Translations under genes and position numbers: made by a program
The notes under the pieces: model-generated
Told to the model about the DNA's origin: nothing
Databases searched by the model: none
The model's input: the letters and a program-made list of their open reading frames with translations, nothing else
From: Nitrososphaera sp.
GTDB taxonomy: Archaea > Thermoproteota > Nitrososphaeria > Nitrososphaerales > Nitrososphaeraceae
Direction of reading: 5' to 3'
NCBI GenBank assembly: GCA_039938515.1
Contig: JBDUUL010000024.1
Span: forward strand, 248,001 to 312,000
Length of the DNA stretch: 64,000 nt
Part shown: piece by piece, positions 49,691-58,326 of the stretch
Layout of the letters: each line of letters starts with the position of its first letter
Position numbering within the stretch: position 1 is the first letter of the stretch

Positions 49691-49942
49691 GTGAAGTATC
49701 GCTCGAGCACGGATATTCTGGCACAAATGCTAGAATGTGCGTCAAAGTCGGCCCTGTCTAAAACCAAATTGAGATACGCGGCCTTTGTTCCCCACGAACG
49801 AATGAATGAATTTACTGATTTGCTGGTCCATCACGGATTACTTGGATTCGACCATGCCACCCGCCAATACCAGACAACGGGAAAGGGCCTGAAATTTTTG
49901 GACAGCTATGAAAAACTAAACTCATGCCAGTGCAGCGTTTAA
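49691..49942 (+). CDS. Small winged-helix (HTH_45-type) protein
   Basis: GTG 49691 gives an 83-residue paralogue of the winged-helix proteins at 37896 and 45881: KYRSSTDIL, SKTKLRYAAFVPHERMNEF, a wing RQYQTTGKGLKFL. A TATA (catatatgc) ends 27 bases before the GTG, so the longer frame from 49607 is not used. Confidence 0.75.
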   Translation: MKYRSSTDILAQMLECASKSALSKTKLRYAAFVPHERMNEFTDLLVHHGLLGFDHATRQYQTTGKGLKFLDSYEKLNSCQCSV

Positions 49943-50035
49943 GATCATCAGCCGAAGTATCGCCAAGACTTGTTGACGAAAACGCGATGCCTTGAACTTG
50001 GCGTAAGTGATTTGACGTCGCAGCTGCCATAGTTC

Positions 50036-50467
50036 TTAATCGATCGGGTAAAGGTCCGTTCCCTCGCAACCGGACTGTATCAGCGTCTTTAGGATAATTC
50101 CCCTGTGGCACGAATTTATGTCAGCCTCCATACACATGAAACATACAGGCTTGTCGTAAGACTCAAGGATCGATGGATGGATTTTTGGTTTGACGTTCTC
50201 AAGATACCAGTCGAGCGGCTTGCGATGCTGTCTTATCTCGCTTGGGATTCCGTACTCCTTTAGATGGACGTACCGGATTCCTTCTTTACCAAGCCGCGCT
50301 GCGAGGGCTTTTGACCTAAAGTCCGGGTTTCTCGAAGTTGGGTTGAATCTCGAGTCTGCAAGGGTCTTGACCCCATTGTCCTTTAGAATTTGTACAAACC
50401 TGTCAATTCCGAGTCCGGAGTAGCCAATGGTGAAAAAAACTGGTTCTGACAGATGTGTTCGATCCAC
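50036..50467 (-). CDS. DUF488 family protein
   Basis: The 143-residue protein has the DUF488 marks: FFTIGYSGLGIDRFVQIL at the start, DSRFNPTSRNPDF, and the CMEADINSCHRG motif near the end. DUF488 proteins are uncharacterised, with conserved Cys/His that might be catalytic. It has a TATA (gtttatatcgg) upstream on the minus strand at about 50490. Confidence 0.9.
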   Translation of the reverse strand: MDRTHLSEPVFFTIGYSGLGIDRFVQILKDNGVKTLADSRFNPTSRNPDFRSKALAARLGKEGIRYVHLKEYGIPSEIRQHRKPLDWYLENVKPKIHPSILESYDKPVCFMCMEADINSCHRGIILKTLIQSGCEGTDLYPID

Positions 50468-50581
50468 TGACCGTGTTTATGTCAGGCCGATATAAACAGG
50501 CGGTAGTCCGGCAAAGCAAGTTCTCTGACAGATTACATTACGTCAAATAAGGTTTGAACTGGGCACATGCCATTAAAGAAA

Positions 50582-50637
50582 GGGCTAGGGGAGCGAGCAT
50601 GTAGACAGACGGAGGCAACCGCTGCTCAGCCTAGCCC
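50582..50637 (-). ncRNA. Candidate structured small RNA, related to that at 46531
   Basis: GGGCTAGG (50582-50589) pairs with CCTAGCCC (50630-50637); GAGC and GCTC parts form an inner stem. It shares with the element at 46535 the octamers AGGGGAGC (50587-50594) and AGGCAACC (50613-50620) and a GCTCA directly after. On the minus strand a T-rich run (tttcttt) follows and a weak TATA-like ttatctta lies about 35 bases upstream. It sits upstream of the DUF488 gene and could be its leader instead. Confidence 0.42.
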
Positions 50638-50827
50638 CGTTTCAACGGCGCCGACTGTAACCAGGTCAAGTAAGATAAGCATGACGGTGGCTTTCTCTAG
50701 CAACTTCCAGCATACTGCGCCGTAACTGAGCCGCCGCTCAGGTAGACAGTAGTAGAACTAGTCACCGCAAGGGAACTATAGTTCGAATTGGAGAAATTCT
50801 TTCCGGCTATCTCAGGAGTGGCAAGCA

Positions 50828-51073
50828 CTGACCCATCTTTCCAAGAACAATACCGCGGACGACCCCTTAAAGTCAAGAGGGTTTGCTCAGGCATTCTACA
50901 TTGCAAAATGCCTTGAGCGCGGGCTGAGAAAGGAGGACATTATCGAGAAATTCCGCGGCGACGGCCAGCTTGTCGACATGTGGATATCATTTCTTATCCA
51001 CAATAATTTCATTCAGAGGCAAAGCGGAAGGTGGGCCATGACTGACAAGCTGGGCAGGTTCTTCATAGAATAA
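50828..51073 (+). CDS. Partial winged-helix-like protein, start uncertain
   Basis: The frame ending at 51073 encodes GFAQAFYIAKCLERGL, a helix-turn-helix segment and a C-terminal RWAMTDKLGRFF, typical of a winged helix with terminal helix. No ATG, GTG or TTG is found near the expected beginning, and a GTG at 50819 is in another frame, so it is probably N-terminally broken or frameshifted. Given as a fragment. Confidence 0.45.
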   Translation: MTHLSKNNTADDPLKSRGFAQAFYIAKCLERGLRKEDIIEKFRGDGQLVDMWISFLIHNNFIQRQSGRWAMTDKLGRFFIE

Positions 51074-51159
51074 GCTGCTCCTCTTGCCCCGCGATGCATC
51101 AATCGCCATGGAAATGCGCAAAACAGAAAGCATATCTATTGCAGTTCTAGCTCGTAATT

Positions 51160-51570
51160 ATGGCAAAATCCAAGGCCAAATCAGATTTGGTTCTCAGGCT
51201 TAACACCACGTCTACCAAGATCACGGAGGTTGGCCAACAGGGCATCATGAGCGAAATGACCAGCAGGGGTTCGATAACGGGCAAGTACAGGGGAACACAC
51301 TGGGACACGGTTCAGGTGCGCACCAAGACCGACGGAACATCTGAATGGTCAGTCAAGTTTATCCAGATGACAAACAAGGGCATGGTGTATGGCTCAGGAC
51401 AGGGCACGGGCGATTCTCCAAATGCAAAAGGCGTTGCAAGGATGCGAGGTGAAGGCCAGATCTGGACCTCATCGCCAAAACTCTCCGATCTTAACGGTGC
51501 GAACTGGACCTGTGAGGTTGATAATAACCTGATGACTGACAGGGCCATAGTTGCAGTCAACTTCAGGTGA
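51160..51570 (+). CDS. Beta-rich hypothetical protein, family of 53610
   Basis: The 136-residue protein is rich in strands: KITEVGQQG, GKYRGTHWDTVQVRTK, GMVYGSGQGTG and ANWTCEVDNNLM. It aligns in layout, but not in detail, with the one at 53610-54032, both about 140 residues with a G-G-x-T pattern. No catalytic motif. It has TATA-like ttgcag... signals only weakly. It may be a lipocalin-like or allene-oxide-cyclase-like barrel; this is speculation. Confidence 0.6.
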   Translation: MAKSKAKSDLVLRLNTTSTKITEVGQQGIMSEMTSRGSITGKYRGTHWDTVQVRTKTDGTSEWSVKFIQMTNKGMVYGSGQGTGDSPNAKGVARMRGEGQIWTSSPKLSDLNGANWTCEVDNNLMTDRAIVAVNFR

Positions 51571-52043
51571 CTTGGTTCTTCTCATATGATGCAGTTCAGT
51601 GTAGTACCGCAAGCCTGACTAGCCTTCTTATTTCCAGCCGCGTTGTCTAGCAGCGCGCTTTACTGCGCCAAACATGTCGCAGACCACGGCCTGGCAATCG
51701 CAATGACTCGCCGGCTGTGGTCTGTCATAGCCATGTAGCGTTTGGAAGCCTCACTTGCACGACAGATCGGATTTCTGCATTGAGAAACTCCCTTTAGTTG
51801 ACCACTAGACAACAAACATGTATCTCTAGATTATGACCATAGAAATTCAATACCCAAGGAACAATAGTGCCATCACAATTGGCCGTTGAAATGTGAATCG
51901 AGAATTACACGGCCGGAAAACCAAGCTTGACATTGCTGGCGAAGGTCAGATCTTAATTGCCGCTCCCGGGTGTCTGACAGGCAGCAAAACCGCACCCGGC
52001 AATTTCCGCCCAAGTGGCTGCAAAGATGATGTCGCTTAGATTT
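51571..52043. other. Intergenic stretch with a hairpin
   Basis: No gene seen. CAGACCAC (51680-51687) and GTGGTCTG (51717-51724) form an 8-bp stem around a GGCC/GGC segment. It has no nearby TATA or T-run. The rest holds nothing recognised. Confidence 0.4.
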
Positions 52044-52928
52044 CTAGCAGGCTGCAGTATCCCATTCGCCAAAGGTGTAGATATCTCTTCTAAGTTCTGA
52101 AGCAATGGAGTCAATCACCACTCTTGCAGAGCTACCGAGAATTTTTGTCAGCCTTGCCTCAAATACGTCGGGATCGGATACTACTTTTTCCCGGTCGATG
52201 CCATATACGACTTTCAGGGTGTGAAATATCAGCCTGTCAGAGTCACGGCCGAGTACGCTTGTAATGCCTCGACTGATGACATTCTGGATTCTGATGGGAT
52301 GCCACAGCGCATGCCTCTCTGGTCGCGATAAATCAACCATCGAGTCGTGGCAGCGCATGAGCGTTATCAGATGCCTTGGCTCCATTTTGTCGATCGTTTG
52401 CTTGTTATAGCAGCATACCGCCTCGCGAAGACCCAGCTTCCGAATGGTTGCCTGATGCAGGCGGCCGAATTCGGAAACTCTGCTCTCATATTCTATAAGC
52501 CTGTGAAGGTTATTTCGCAACACCTTTTTCATCACCATAGGCTGGTCTGAAATGATTATCACGTTCTTGCTAGTGGGCTTCCGTCTGAGCCCTTTGGCTA
52601 CCTCTATCCACTTTTTCAAGACCCACTCGGGATCTGCATTGTCTTGGCCCTTTTGGTGGAACAGTGAGGTCTCTACCAGCATGATCCTGCCTGATTGGAT
52701 ATATGCTCCTAGAAAGTTGCCCCCGGGTATATTTCTGGCGTCGTCCTGCAGTTGCCTTAACATCCCTTCCTTTTTTCCATCTTCTACCGGAAGGATGACT
52801 GCGTTGTCGTTTGAGCCGAGAAAATATGTCAGAAGAGAAAAGAGTCCTGAGCTTTTGCCATTTCCTTTTTCTATTGCACTCTTTCGGTGCTGGCCGTCAC
52901 TAATTACCAGAGAATGGACAAATGCCAC
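52044..52928 (-). CDS. MEDS-like sensor with C-terminal output-domain-like segment
   Basis: The 294-residue protein has an alpha/beta N-terminus (residues about 15-220) with FSLLTYFLGSNDNAVILPVED, SGRIMLVETS, KNVIIISDQPMVMKKV and a closing strand LREAVCCYNKQTIDKME, resembling the MEDS sensory fold. The last 65 residues match the small paralogues at 25087, 25915 and 29871. GTG 52928 is 27 bases after a TATA (gatatatac), a leaderless start. So here the stand-alone family is fused to its probable sensor. Confidence 0.6.
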   Translation of the reverse strand: MAFVHSLVISDGQHRKSAIEKGNGKSSGLFSLLTYFLGSNDNAVILPVEDGKKEGMLRQLQDDARNIPGGNFLGAYIQSGRIMLVETSLFHQKGQDNADPEWVLKKWIEVAKGLRRKPTSKNVIIISDQPMVMKKVLRNNLHRLIEYESRVSEFGRLHQATIRKLGLREAVCCYNKQTIDKMEPRHLITLMRCHDSMVDLSRPERHALWHPIRIQNVISRGITSVLGRDSDRLIFHTLKVVYGIDREKVVSDPDVFEARLTKILGSSARVVIDSIASELRRDIYTFGEWDTAAC

Positions 52929-52948
52929 GACTTTTGAGGGTCCCAGAA

Positions 52949-52957
52949 GTATATATC
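52949..52957. promoter_or_regulatory. TATA box for the MEDS-like gene
   Basis: The sequence gtatatatc, 27 bases before GTG 52928 on the minus strand, is a strong TATA. It could also fire rightwards towards the roadblock-like gene, though a better-placed TATA (cctataatt, about 53042-53050) exists for that one. Confidence 0.55.
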
Positions 52958-53074
52958 AATACCGGAAATTATGGTCTAAGCGAGGAAGATTTTGCTGACC
53001 TCGCTTTATGTAACTCACAGCTAGTGATCAGCGCACACAATGCCTATAATTCAAGCCCCGCACGTAAGGATGTC

Positions 53075-53524
53075 TTGAGCGTTTCAACAGGGATGAACTT
53101 TCGCCGGCTGTGCGACGATATCCTATCACTTGAAGGCGACCTACGGTTCGTTTGCATTTGCTCTATGCAGGGAAGGATTGTAGCTATCCAATACAGAGAA
53201 GACGCTATCCCGCTACTCGTGGGAGAGCGAACGCAACTCTGGATAATGCAGGCTTTGATAAGGATGAGTTCAAGAAAGACAATGGAGGACAGTCTAGGGA
53301 GTCCATTATTCTCGCTGACTGAATACGAGAAGGTAGTGAAAGCAACCATCCTGGTTCGAGATGCTGCAAACAAGTTCGGCCTCGGAGATGAATTTGTAAT
53401 CGTGCTTTCAATCAGGCCACAAGCACAGAACCCAAGCGCAATGTTAAAGGAAACGGTAATCCCGTATATCAAAAAGCTCCTCAATGCCACGCAAAGACCG
53501 TCCTGCAGTATTGAGGGATGCTGA
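53075..53524 (+). CDS. Roadblock/LC7-like protein (DUF6659-type)
   Basis: From TTG 53075 the product is 149 residues, 27 bases after TATA-like cctataatt. Its pattern FRRLCDDILSL, RFVCICSMQGRIVAIQYRE and LWIMQALIRMSSRKTMED corresponds to the profilin-like fold of roadblock/GAF-like thaumarchaeal proteins; the relative at 57630 aligns end to end (Q-I-A-x-YR and RMS-RKT). The longer frame upstream of it has no counterpart. It may be a small-GTPase partner or sensor, but the match is tentative. It is divergent from the MEDS-like gene. Confidence 0.65.
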   Translation: MSVSTGMNFRRLCDDILSLEGDLRFVCICSMQGRIVAIQYREDAIPLLVGERTQLWIMQALIRMSSRKTMEDSLGSPLFSLTEYEKVVKATILVRDAANKFGLGDEFVIVLSIRPQAQNPSAMLKETVIPYIKKLLNATQRPSCSIEGC

Positions 53525-53609
53525 AATCACCGAGATCTGACTGCAGCATTAACGTTGCAGGGACATCGGCCCGATAATGCTTATCTATCGACAGAATAAT
53601 CACTCCGGC

Positions 53610-54032
53610 ATGGCATTTGGCGAAAAACTGTTTGAGGAAACTGGAAAGGTGACGAACATGAGTGTCGAGTCAGTTCACCCGGTCGAAGGCACCAAGATGA
53701 AGGTAAACTTTGTGTCTGAGATAAGGGGCTTCGGGAATTTCCCGAGTGGCAGGAACATCGGCTCCGGCACAATAAATCAATATCCACACGGCGTTTGGGA
53801 TGCTAGCTATCAAGGCGTTATCATAACCCAGGGCGGCGACCATTACATGTGGTGGGCGCATGAGAAGAGCAGGACTTCTGAGGACGGAAGCAAGGTAAGA
53901 GGTCTTGTCACCATCACAGGATACACCCAGTCCCAAAAGCTGGCCTCCCTAAACAAGCTCATTATAGTGGCGGAAGTGGAGTTCAATCCTGCGGCGCTCG
54001 AGTTTTCCGCAATAGGGTACGAATGGAAATAG
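53610..54032 (+). CDS. Beta-rich hypothetical protein
   Basis: ATG 53610 gives a 140-residue protein, 27 bases after TATA-like cttatcta. It contains KMKVNFVSEIRGFG, GSGTINQYPHGVWDASYQGV and MWWAHEKSR, and a hydrophobic C-terminal strand. The ATG at 53577 lies within the TATA and is not used. It is related in size and pattern to 51160-51570. Function is unknown. Confidence 0.65.
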   Translation: MAFGEKLFEETGKVTNMSVESVHPVEGTKMKVNFVSEIRGFGNFPSGRNIGSGTINQYPHGVWDASYQGVIITQGGDHYMWWAHEKSRTSEDGSKVRGLVTITGYTQSQKLASLNKLIIVAEVEFNPAALEFSAIGYEWK

Positions 54033-54114
54033 GAAAACGTACATCTCGGGGCCGCTCTGCACCGGCCGTTCACAAAAACATAGCACTGCTCCACAGTTGG
54101 CGGCCGGATGGAAG

Positions 54115-54354
54115 CTATGCATCCTTGGCCATTATTCCTGATACCAGGCATACAGAGCCCCCAACCAAGAAAAATAGCGAAACAGCCTGCGCTGCTTTGG
54201 CGTCTTGCAAATCCTGGGCAGCGGTGGGACTGAATAGCTTTTCAAAAGGGTCTTTCGGAACTACTATTTGCTGTGCTGCTGAGGAGTAGAAGGTAAACAA
54301 TGGCACGCTGATGACAAGCATCAGGATGCCTCCAATTATGTATCGCTGGCGCAC
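54115..54354 (-). CDS. Small two-helix membrane protein
   Basis: The 79-residue protein has an N-terminal hydrophobic helix (YIIGGILMLVISVPLFTFY) and a C-terminal one (AVSLFFLVGGSVCLVSGIM) with a polar stretch between them that would be outside or inside the cell depending on topology. Such small proteins recur in this window. No function is known. Confidence 0.55.
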   Translation of the reverse strand: MRQRYIIGGILMLVISVPLFTFYSSAAQQIVVPKDPFEKLFSPTAAQDLQDAKAAQAVSLFFLVGGSVCLVSGIMAKDA

Positions 54355-54579
54355 TCATGACCCGCCCAGAGTGTTTGGCATTTCCTTGGGATATAGGTTG
54401 GATCTAGTAAGCTGCAGCTACGCTGCAATCACTGGTTGCAAGACCGCTGACTTTTAGATGCAAGAATAAGCGCTGTAGACGCAAGCAGCGCAACTTTCTT
54501 ACCGTTGCGCGGTAATCTTCATTGATTTTTGAGTGCATCTGGAAAAAAGGATATTAGCTACATTTGCAGGTTTGACCCC

Positions 54580-54903
54580 ATGGCAAAAAGATTTGCATTA
54601 ACTTTGACGCATCCGCCAAACGTTTGTCCGTCGGGAAACAAGGCTTCACGCGAGGCTTCGATCAAATGGTGGAAGGCGCTGCCCGAACTTACAACACGAC
54701 ACAACCTCAAAATGCTCTCGTTTGACCACTACGACCCAGAGCACCTAATGATCGCAATATTTGAGGCAGAAAGTCTGGAATCGGTCAGGGACTTTGCAAT
54801 GCAGACAGGCATCATTGCCTGGAACGATGTCAAGATTCACGCGCTCACCCCCGTCAGTGCTCTAATGGACAACATTGACCAGGCTCCGCCCACGATTTTT
54901 TAA
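54580..54903 (+). CDS. Ferredoxin-fold-like small protein (DUF3303-like)
   Basis: ATG 54580 gives a 107-residue protein, 27 bases after TATA-like gatattag. It has a beta-alpha-beta pattern with MLSFDHYDPEHLMIAIFEAES and VRDFAMQTGIIAWNDVKIHALTPV, like DUF3303 and other dimeric alpha-beta-barrel proteins. The longer ATG at 54529 lies upstream of the expected transcription start. Function is unknown. Confidence 0.6.
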   Translation: MAKRFALTLTHPPNVCPSGNKASREASIKWWKALPELTTRHNLKMLSFDHYDPEHLMIAIFEAESLESVRDFAMQTGIIAWNDVKIHALTPVSALMDNIDQAPPTIF

Positions 54904-54999
54904 CGTGGCGGCCGGACTTTTTTCAACCTTTTATCCGTGCTTGAGCGGACAATTGATTGATAAGGAAAGCACAAATGTTGTGGTTTAGCCGCTAAACCC

Positions 55000-55350
55000 A
55001 TGAGCAAGCCCAAGGACGTCGAATCGTATATAGCGCTCGCGCCGAGCATTGTTCAGTCTAAGCTACGTGAGCTCCGCGCTGCGATCAAATCGGCTGCACC
55101 GGAAGCTTCTGAAGGCATCAGCTACGGGATGCCCTACTACAATTACAAAGGCTCGCTGGTCTGGTTTGGCCTTATGAAAAATCACATAGGGCTGTATTTC
55201 AGGCCGCCGATCGTCCGGTTATACACGGAGGAACTCGCAAAATACAAGACAACCAAGTCAGCGATTCACATTCCGCTCGACCAAAAGCTGCCGCTCCCCC
55301 TGATTAAGAAGCTAGTCAGGGCTCGCATGAAGATTAACGAAGGCGGATAA
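55000..55350 (+). CDS. DUF1801 family protein
   Basis: The 116-residue protein has the DUF1801 signature ISYGMPYYNYKGSLVWFGLMKNHIGLYF near the middle and IPLDQKLPLPLIKKLVRAR near the end. This family (YdhG/Fra-like) includes putative iron chaperones; here no metal residues are clear. It is a free-standing gene. Confidence 0.88.
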   Translation: MSKPKDVESYIALAPSIVQSKLRELRAAIKSAAPEASEGISYGMPYYNYKGSLVWFGLMKNHIGLYFRPPIVRLYTEELAKYKTTKSAIHIPLDQKLPLPLIKKLVRARMKINEGG

Positions 55351-55959
55351 TAGCCGAATCAATTCTTGAAATCAGTCCTTGTCATTTTCAGCCTGACGGC
55401 TCTCAGCAGCGCCGGCATAAACGGCATCAAGAGACCCCTCCCCGCTATACGCCCCTCGAATGCTTAAAAATCTCCGAATCTGACGTGCAGACAGTGCATG
55501 CCGAATGAGAGAGTCAAGCACGAAAGCTTTCAATGTGCGGTAGTCCGGACATTCCGCTTCTTTCAAATTTCGATCAAGATATTGAGCAACTGGCTGCTCG
55601 CCAGCAGGTGACGCTAGCTATCTGTTAGCAGAGGAGCGTCAAGGGCCGCAAGATTTCTCCGTTTTCATGTAGTGACTTGTGGCGAGTACTTTTTGATACG
55701 CCTACTCCATCCGTCGGAGATGGCAAATCGTGCTTGAAACTGGGAATACAAAATGAGCGAGTGTACAAAAAGAATCGAAACAAGATAACAGCGATGGCAA
55801 TCCCCCAGAGCTCCTTCCAGCTACCGCTGTGGCCTGATTATCCGGTATCCATAGCCATGCCGCTCGAATTTGTCATAAACTCGCTGCAAGCTATTGGCTG
55901 TCACAATGCATATCACAGCATGGTAAATTAAGTGGGATAAAATTCTATATAAGATAGCC
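55351..55959. other. Gene-poor region
   Basis: Two weak frames (55372-55566 minus, 55677-55931 plus) lack promoters and domain motifs. The TATA of the next zinc-ribbon gene (gataaaatt and ttctatata at about 55936-55950) is at the end. Confidence 0.35.
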
Positions 55960-56139
55960 TTGCCAAGTCGGCCAATTGAAACCCGGGAGTACATTCCAAA
56001 AGACCCAGACAAGCCTTCAAACTTTTGCTTTGAGTGTTTTGAGCGTGAGGCGACGATGGAAGCGCTGTTTGAAGCGGACAAAGATGTGCTGATCGTCAGG
56101 CGATATTGCGCCAGATGCTTGCGAAAAGCGTCAATGTAA
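55960..56139 (+). CDS. Zinc-ribbon microprotein
   Basis: A 59-residue protein, from TTG 55960, with CFEC at about 26-29 and CARC at about 51-54, joined by a helix of acidic and hydrophobic residues (REATMEALFEADKDVLIVRR). AT-rich TATA-like sequence lies 20-30 bases upstream. The start is not certain. It ends in KASM. Confidence 0.6.
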   Translation: MPSRPIETREYIPKDPDKPSNFCFECFEREATMEALFEADKDVLIVRRYCARCLRKASM

Positions 56140-56210
56140 GGCCCAGTCATTCACGGCTGGGATGCGCTCTGAAACCTTAATTCCCTCGACTGACAAATCA
56201 GGTTGTCACC

Positions 56211-56342
56211 GTGTCTGGGCCTTCGCTCTGGGTATGGGCCGTTATCGTAGCGGCCATAGTTGCGGCCAAGTTTGCGTGGAGATGGCGATCACTTCAAGTC
56301 CTTGCAAAATTGTCACGTCAGAGAAAATCCACAAATAATTGA
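56211..56342 (+). CDS. Small single-helix membrane protein
   Basis: From GTG 56211, 43 residues with one hydrophobic helix (LWVWAVIVAAIVAAKFAWRW) and a basic tail. A TATA-like ccttaatt lies about 30 bases before it, so it is leaderless. No function is known. Confidence 0.5.
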   Translation: MSGPSLWVWAVIVAAIVAAKFAWRWRSLQVLAKLSRQRKSTNN

Positions 56343-56511
56343 GCATAACGCTGGATTGCGGGCATACTTGGCTGGTGTTACTGAAGACGTTGTGGAAAGC
56401 AAGACTGGGCCTCCACGTCCGCGAATGGGAATATACCCCATTTATCAAAAAATCCTAGTGACAAATACTAGAACAACAGCTCGATGATGTTTTATACCTC
56501 ATGTCGTAGCT

Positions 56512-56844
56512 ATGCGCGTAATTATGCAAGGCGAGGAACCCTTCTCAATTGATGAGCTTTTGTCATTTCTTGATAGTTTGGGCACAGACTGCACCGCGTT
56601 TCGAAAGGCCCGACCGCTTATGAACGAGCAGGAGCTGAGGCACGGGCTGATGCAATTGTTTAGGGCGCACATTATTTACAGAGCCTATTACGAGAGCCGG
56701 AACGTCTGCCACTGGTGCTGCATTGACTATCCCGCGTTTACAAGGCGCTGCCTTCGATGCGACAGTACCCTCCCGCAGGTGCAGCACATTTATCGCCAAA
56801 AGCGCAGGGCGTCTAGACGTGACAGTGCACGGAATGCGAAATAG
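56512..56844 (+). CDS. Zinc-ribbon protein
   Basis: The 110-residue protein has a helical N-terminus (residues about 1-60), CHWC at about 67-70 and CLRC at about 81-84, and a basic C-terminus rich in Arg (RQKRRASRRDSAR). ATG 56512 is about 25 bases after TATA-like ttttatacc. The basic tail suggests nucleic-acid contact. Confidence 0.65.
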   Translation: MRVIMQGEEPFSIDELLSFLDSLGTDCTAFRKARPLMNEQELRHGLMQLFRAHIIYRAYYESRNVCHWCCIDYPAFTRRCLRCDSTLPQVQHIYRQKRRASRRDSARNAK

Positions 56845-56969
56845 CCTGCGTCAGGCAAGCACTTTGCAGGGATTGCTTTGCTGATATTACCTTGAGCTTT
56901 TTTAGCGCATTCAAATCCCGAGAGTTGCCATGTACCGGTAAATCTCACCGATAATCTTACATCGAACAA

Positions 56970-57272
56970 GTGACCCCCATCTTGCCAATGTCACCGCGAA
57001 ATGCCTCAAAGATAATGGCGGCGGGAGGCGCAGCTCTGCTGGTCGGTGGCTTTGCCGCAATGGCATACCTGGAGCCTGCAATAACCAAGGGCTCGCAGCA
57101 GGGATTCAAAGACAGCCAAGGGTTCTGGCTTGGATGGACAGACTACAGCCTGATATTTGTGATAGTCGCAGGTCTATTCCTCCTCGTATACGGATCAGTG
57201 TCATGGCAAAGCGAGTCGCCCGAAGGCAGAATAACAAAGGCGCGTGCAACAAACGCGGCAGCTGCAGCATGA
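56970..57272 (+). CDS. Small two-helix membrane protein
   Basis: The 100-residue protein has two hydrophobic helices (KIMAAGGAALLVGGFAAMAYL and LIFVIVAGLFLLVYGSV) separated by a short loop, with a charged tail and a run of Ala at its end. GTG 56970, TTG 56982 and ATG 56988 are possible starts; TTG 56982 is 27 bases after TATA-like gataatctt. Confidence 0.55.
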   Translation: MTPILPMSPRNASKIMAAGGAALLVGGFAAMAYLEPAITKGSQQGFKDSQGFWLGWTDYSLIFVIVAGLFLLVYGSVSWQSESPEGRITKARATNAAAAA

Positions 57273-57629
57273 TCTAGCTCGCTGCAGCTCCGACCGCCCG
57301 GCTTGGTCGGACTAGGATTTTCAAGTGCTTGCTTGGGGGGTAGTAGGTTTTACGAGTCAGTGCTGGCTAGTTGACCTGACAAGTTTTTGCGCTGCCAACC
57401 GTTGAATTTTCTGCCGAGATCTTCGCGAGCAGGAGTCAATTTATCAATCCGCGACAGAGCAAAAACAATGATTCCCCAGAGACAACAAAACTATAGAAAG
57501 TATTCAATTATCTCATCTTGCCAGTTGAAGTTTCGTATTATGATAGTAGAACGACAGTGACAGCAGGGGATTTGAAGGTCGCGCGTCACTTAGTGCGCGT
57601 CCTGAACGGTCCGCCGTATATTCTATTGC
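57273..57629. other. Intergenic stretch
   Basis: A hairpin CCGACC/GGTCGG (about 57290-57310) follows the membrane-protein gene and may act as its terminator. Otherwise nothing is recognised. Confidence 0.35.
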
Positions 57630-58022
57630 TCAATCAAGTATCTTTCTGCCTGCGCTCCTAAGATAAGGTAGTATTTTTTCTGAAATGATGCTGTCGTGAT
57701 TCGAATCCTTGTCAAGCGAAACCATCACCAGCTCCTCGGTTTCGCTGGCAGAATCATACGCTACGATGGTCGCTCTCTTTACCTTCTGGTAAAGCGCAAA
57801 TGCGTAGATAGGCTTTCCGAGCTGCTTCTCCTGAGTTTTTCTCATGCTCATCCGTATTACCGAATGCATGATCGAAAGTTCGGATTCTTCAGTCGTAAGC
57901 AGTGGCTGCAGGCCGGTTCTGTACTTGGCCGCGAGAATGCTGCCTTGCATCGAGGCAACGCCGACAAACCGAATGGCTGAATCCAGCGAGATCATCTTGT
58001 CGCAGATAGACTGCCAGACCAT
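57630..58022 (-). CDS. Roadblock/LC7-like protein (DUF6659-type)
   Basis: The 130-residue protein aligns with the one at 53075: ICDKMISLDSAIRFVGVASMQGSILAAKYR, LSIMHSVIRMSMRKTQEK and a C-terminal helix. It is a likely profilin-fold signalling protein. A TATA-like aatatta is about 30 bases before ATG 58022. Its partner is unknown. Confidence 0.65.
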   Translation of the reverse strand: MVWQSICDKMISLDSAIRFVGVASMQGSILAAKYRTGLQPLLTTEESELSIMHSVIRMSMRKTQEKQLGKPIYAFALYQKVKRATIVAYDSASETEELVMVSLDKDSNHDSIISEKILPYLRSAGRKILD

Positions 58023-58326
58023 CTATTTCATAGGCGTTTGACACTGTTCTAATATTCTTTATGTAACGTTTACGTGTCTTTTGTACCACAAAAACTCGAT
58101 TTCATGTAATTATGCTAGTTTGTGTCAGCCGTATCGGCCGAGCGGGTCAACTGGCCTCGTTGTAAAATCGGGCTGGTTGTGTACAAGACGCCTTGCCATA
58201 CAGCAATAACAGATCCATAGTCCCGACTATTGAAGATGTTCCCAGCATTACCGGATGAAAAGATAAGCAGCTGATAGCGTCAGATGGAATTGCAGAAAAC
58301 CTATATCATGCCATAAACGACGCGAG
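58023..58326. other. Intergenic stretch
   Basis: Holds promoters for the flanking genes (aatatta at about 58052 and cctatatca at about 58300). No gene is seen. Confidence 0.4.

Noticed and set aside
55372-55566. 64-codon minus frame
   Set aside because: No promoter, no motif; adjacent sequence looks decayed in all frames.
58130-58200. tRNA-like D-arm and anticodon segment (GGCCGAGCGGGTCAA ... TTGTAAA)
   Set aside because: The acceptor and T arms cannot be formed and the anticodon stem has mismatches; it is at most a tRNA fragment or chance.
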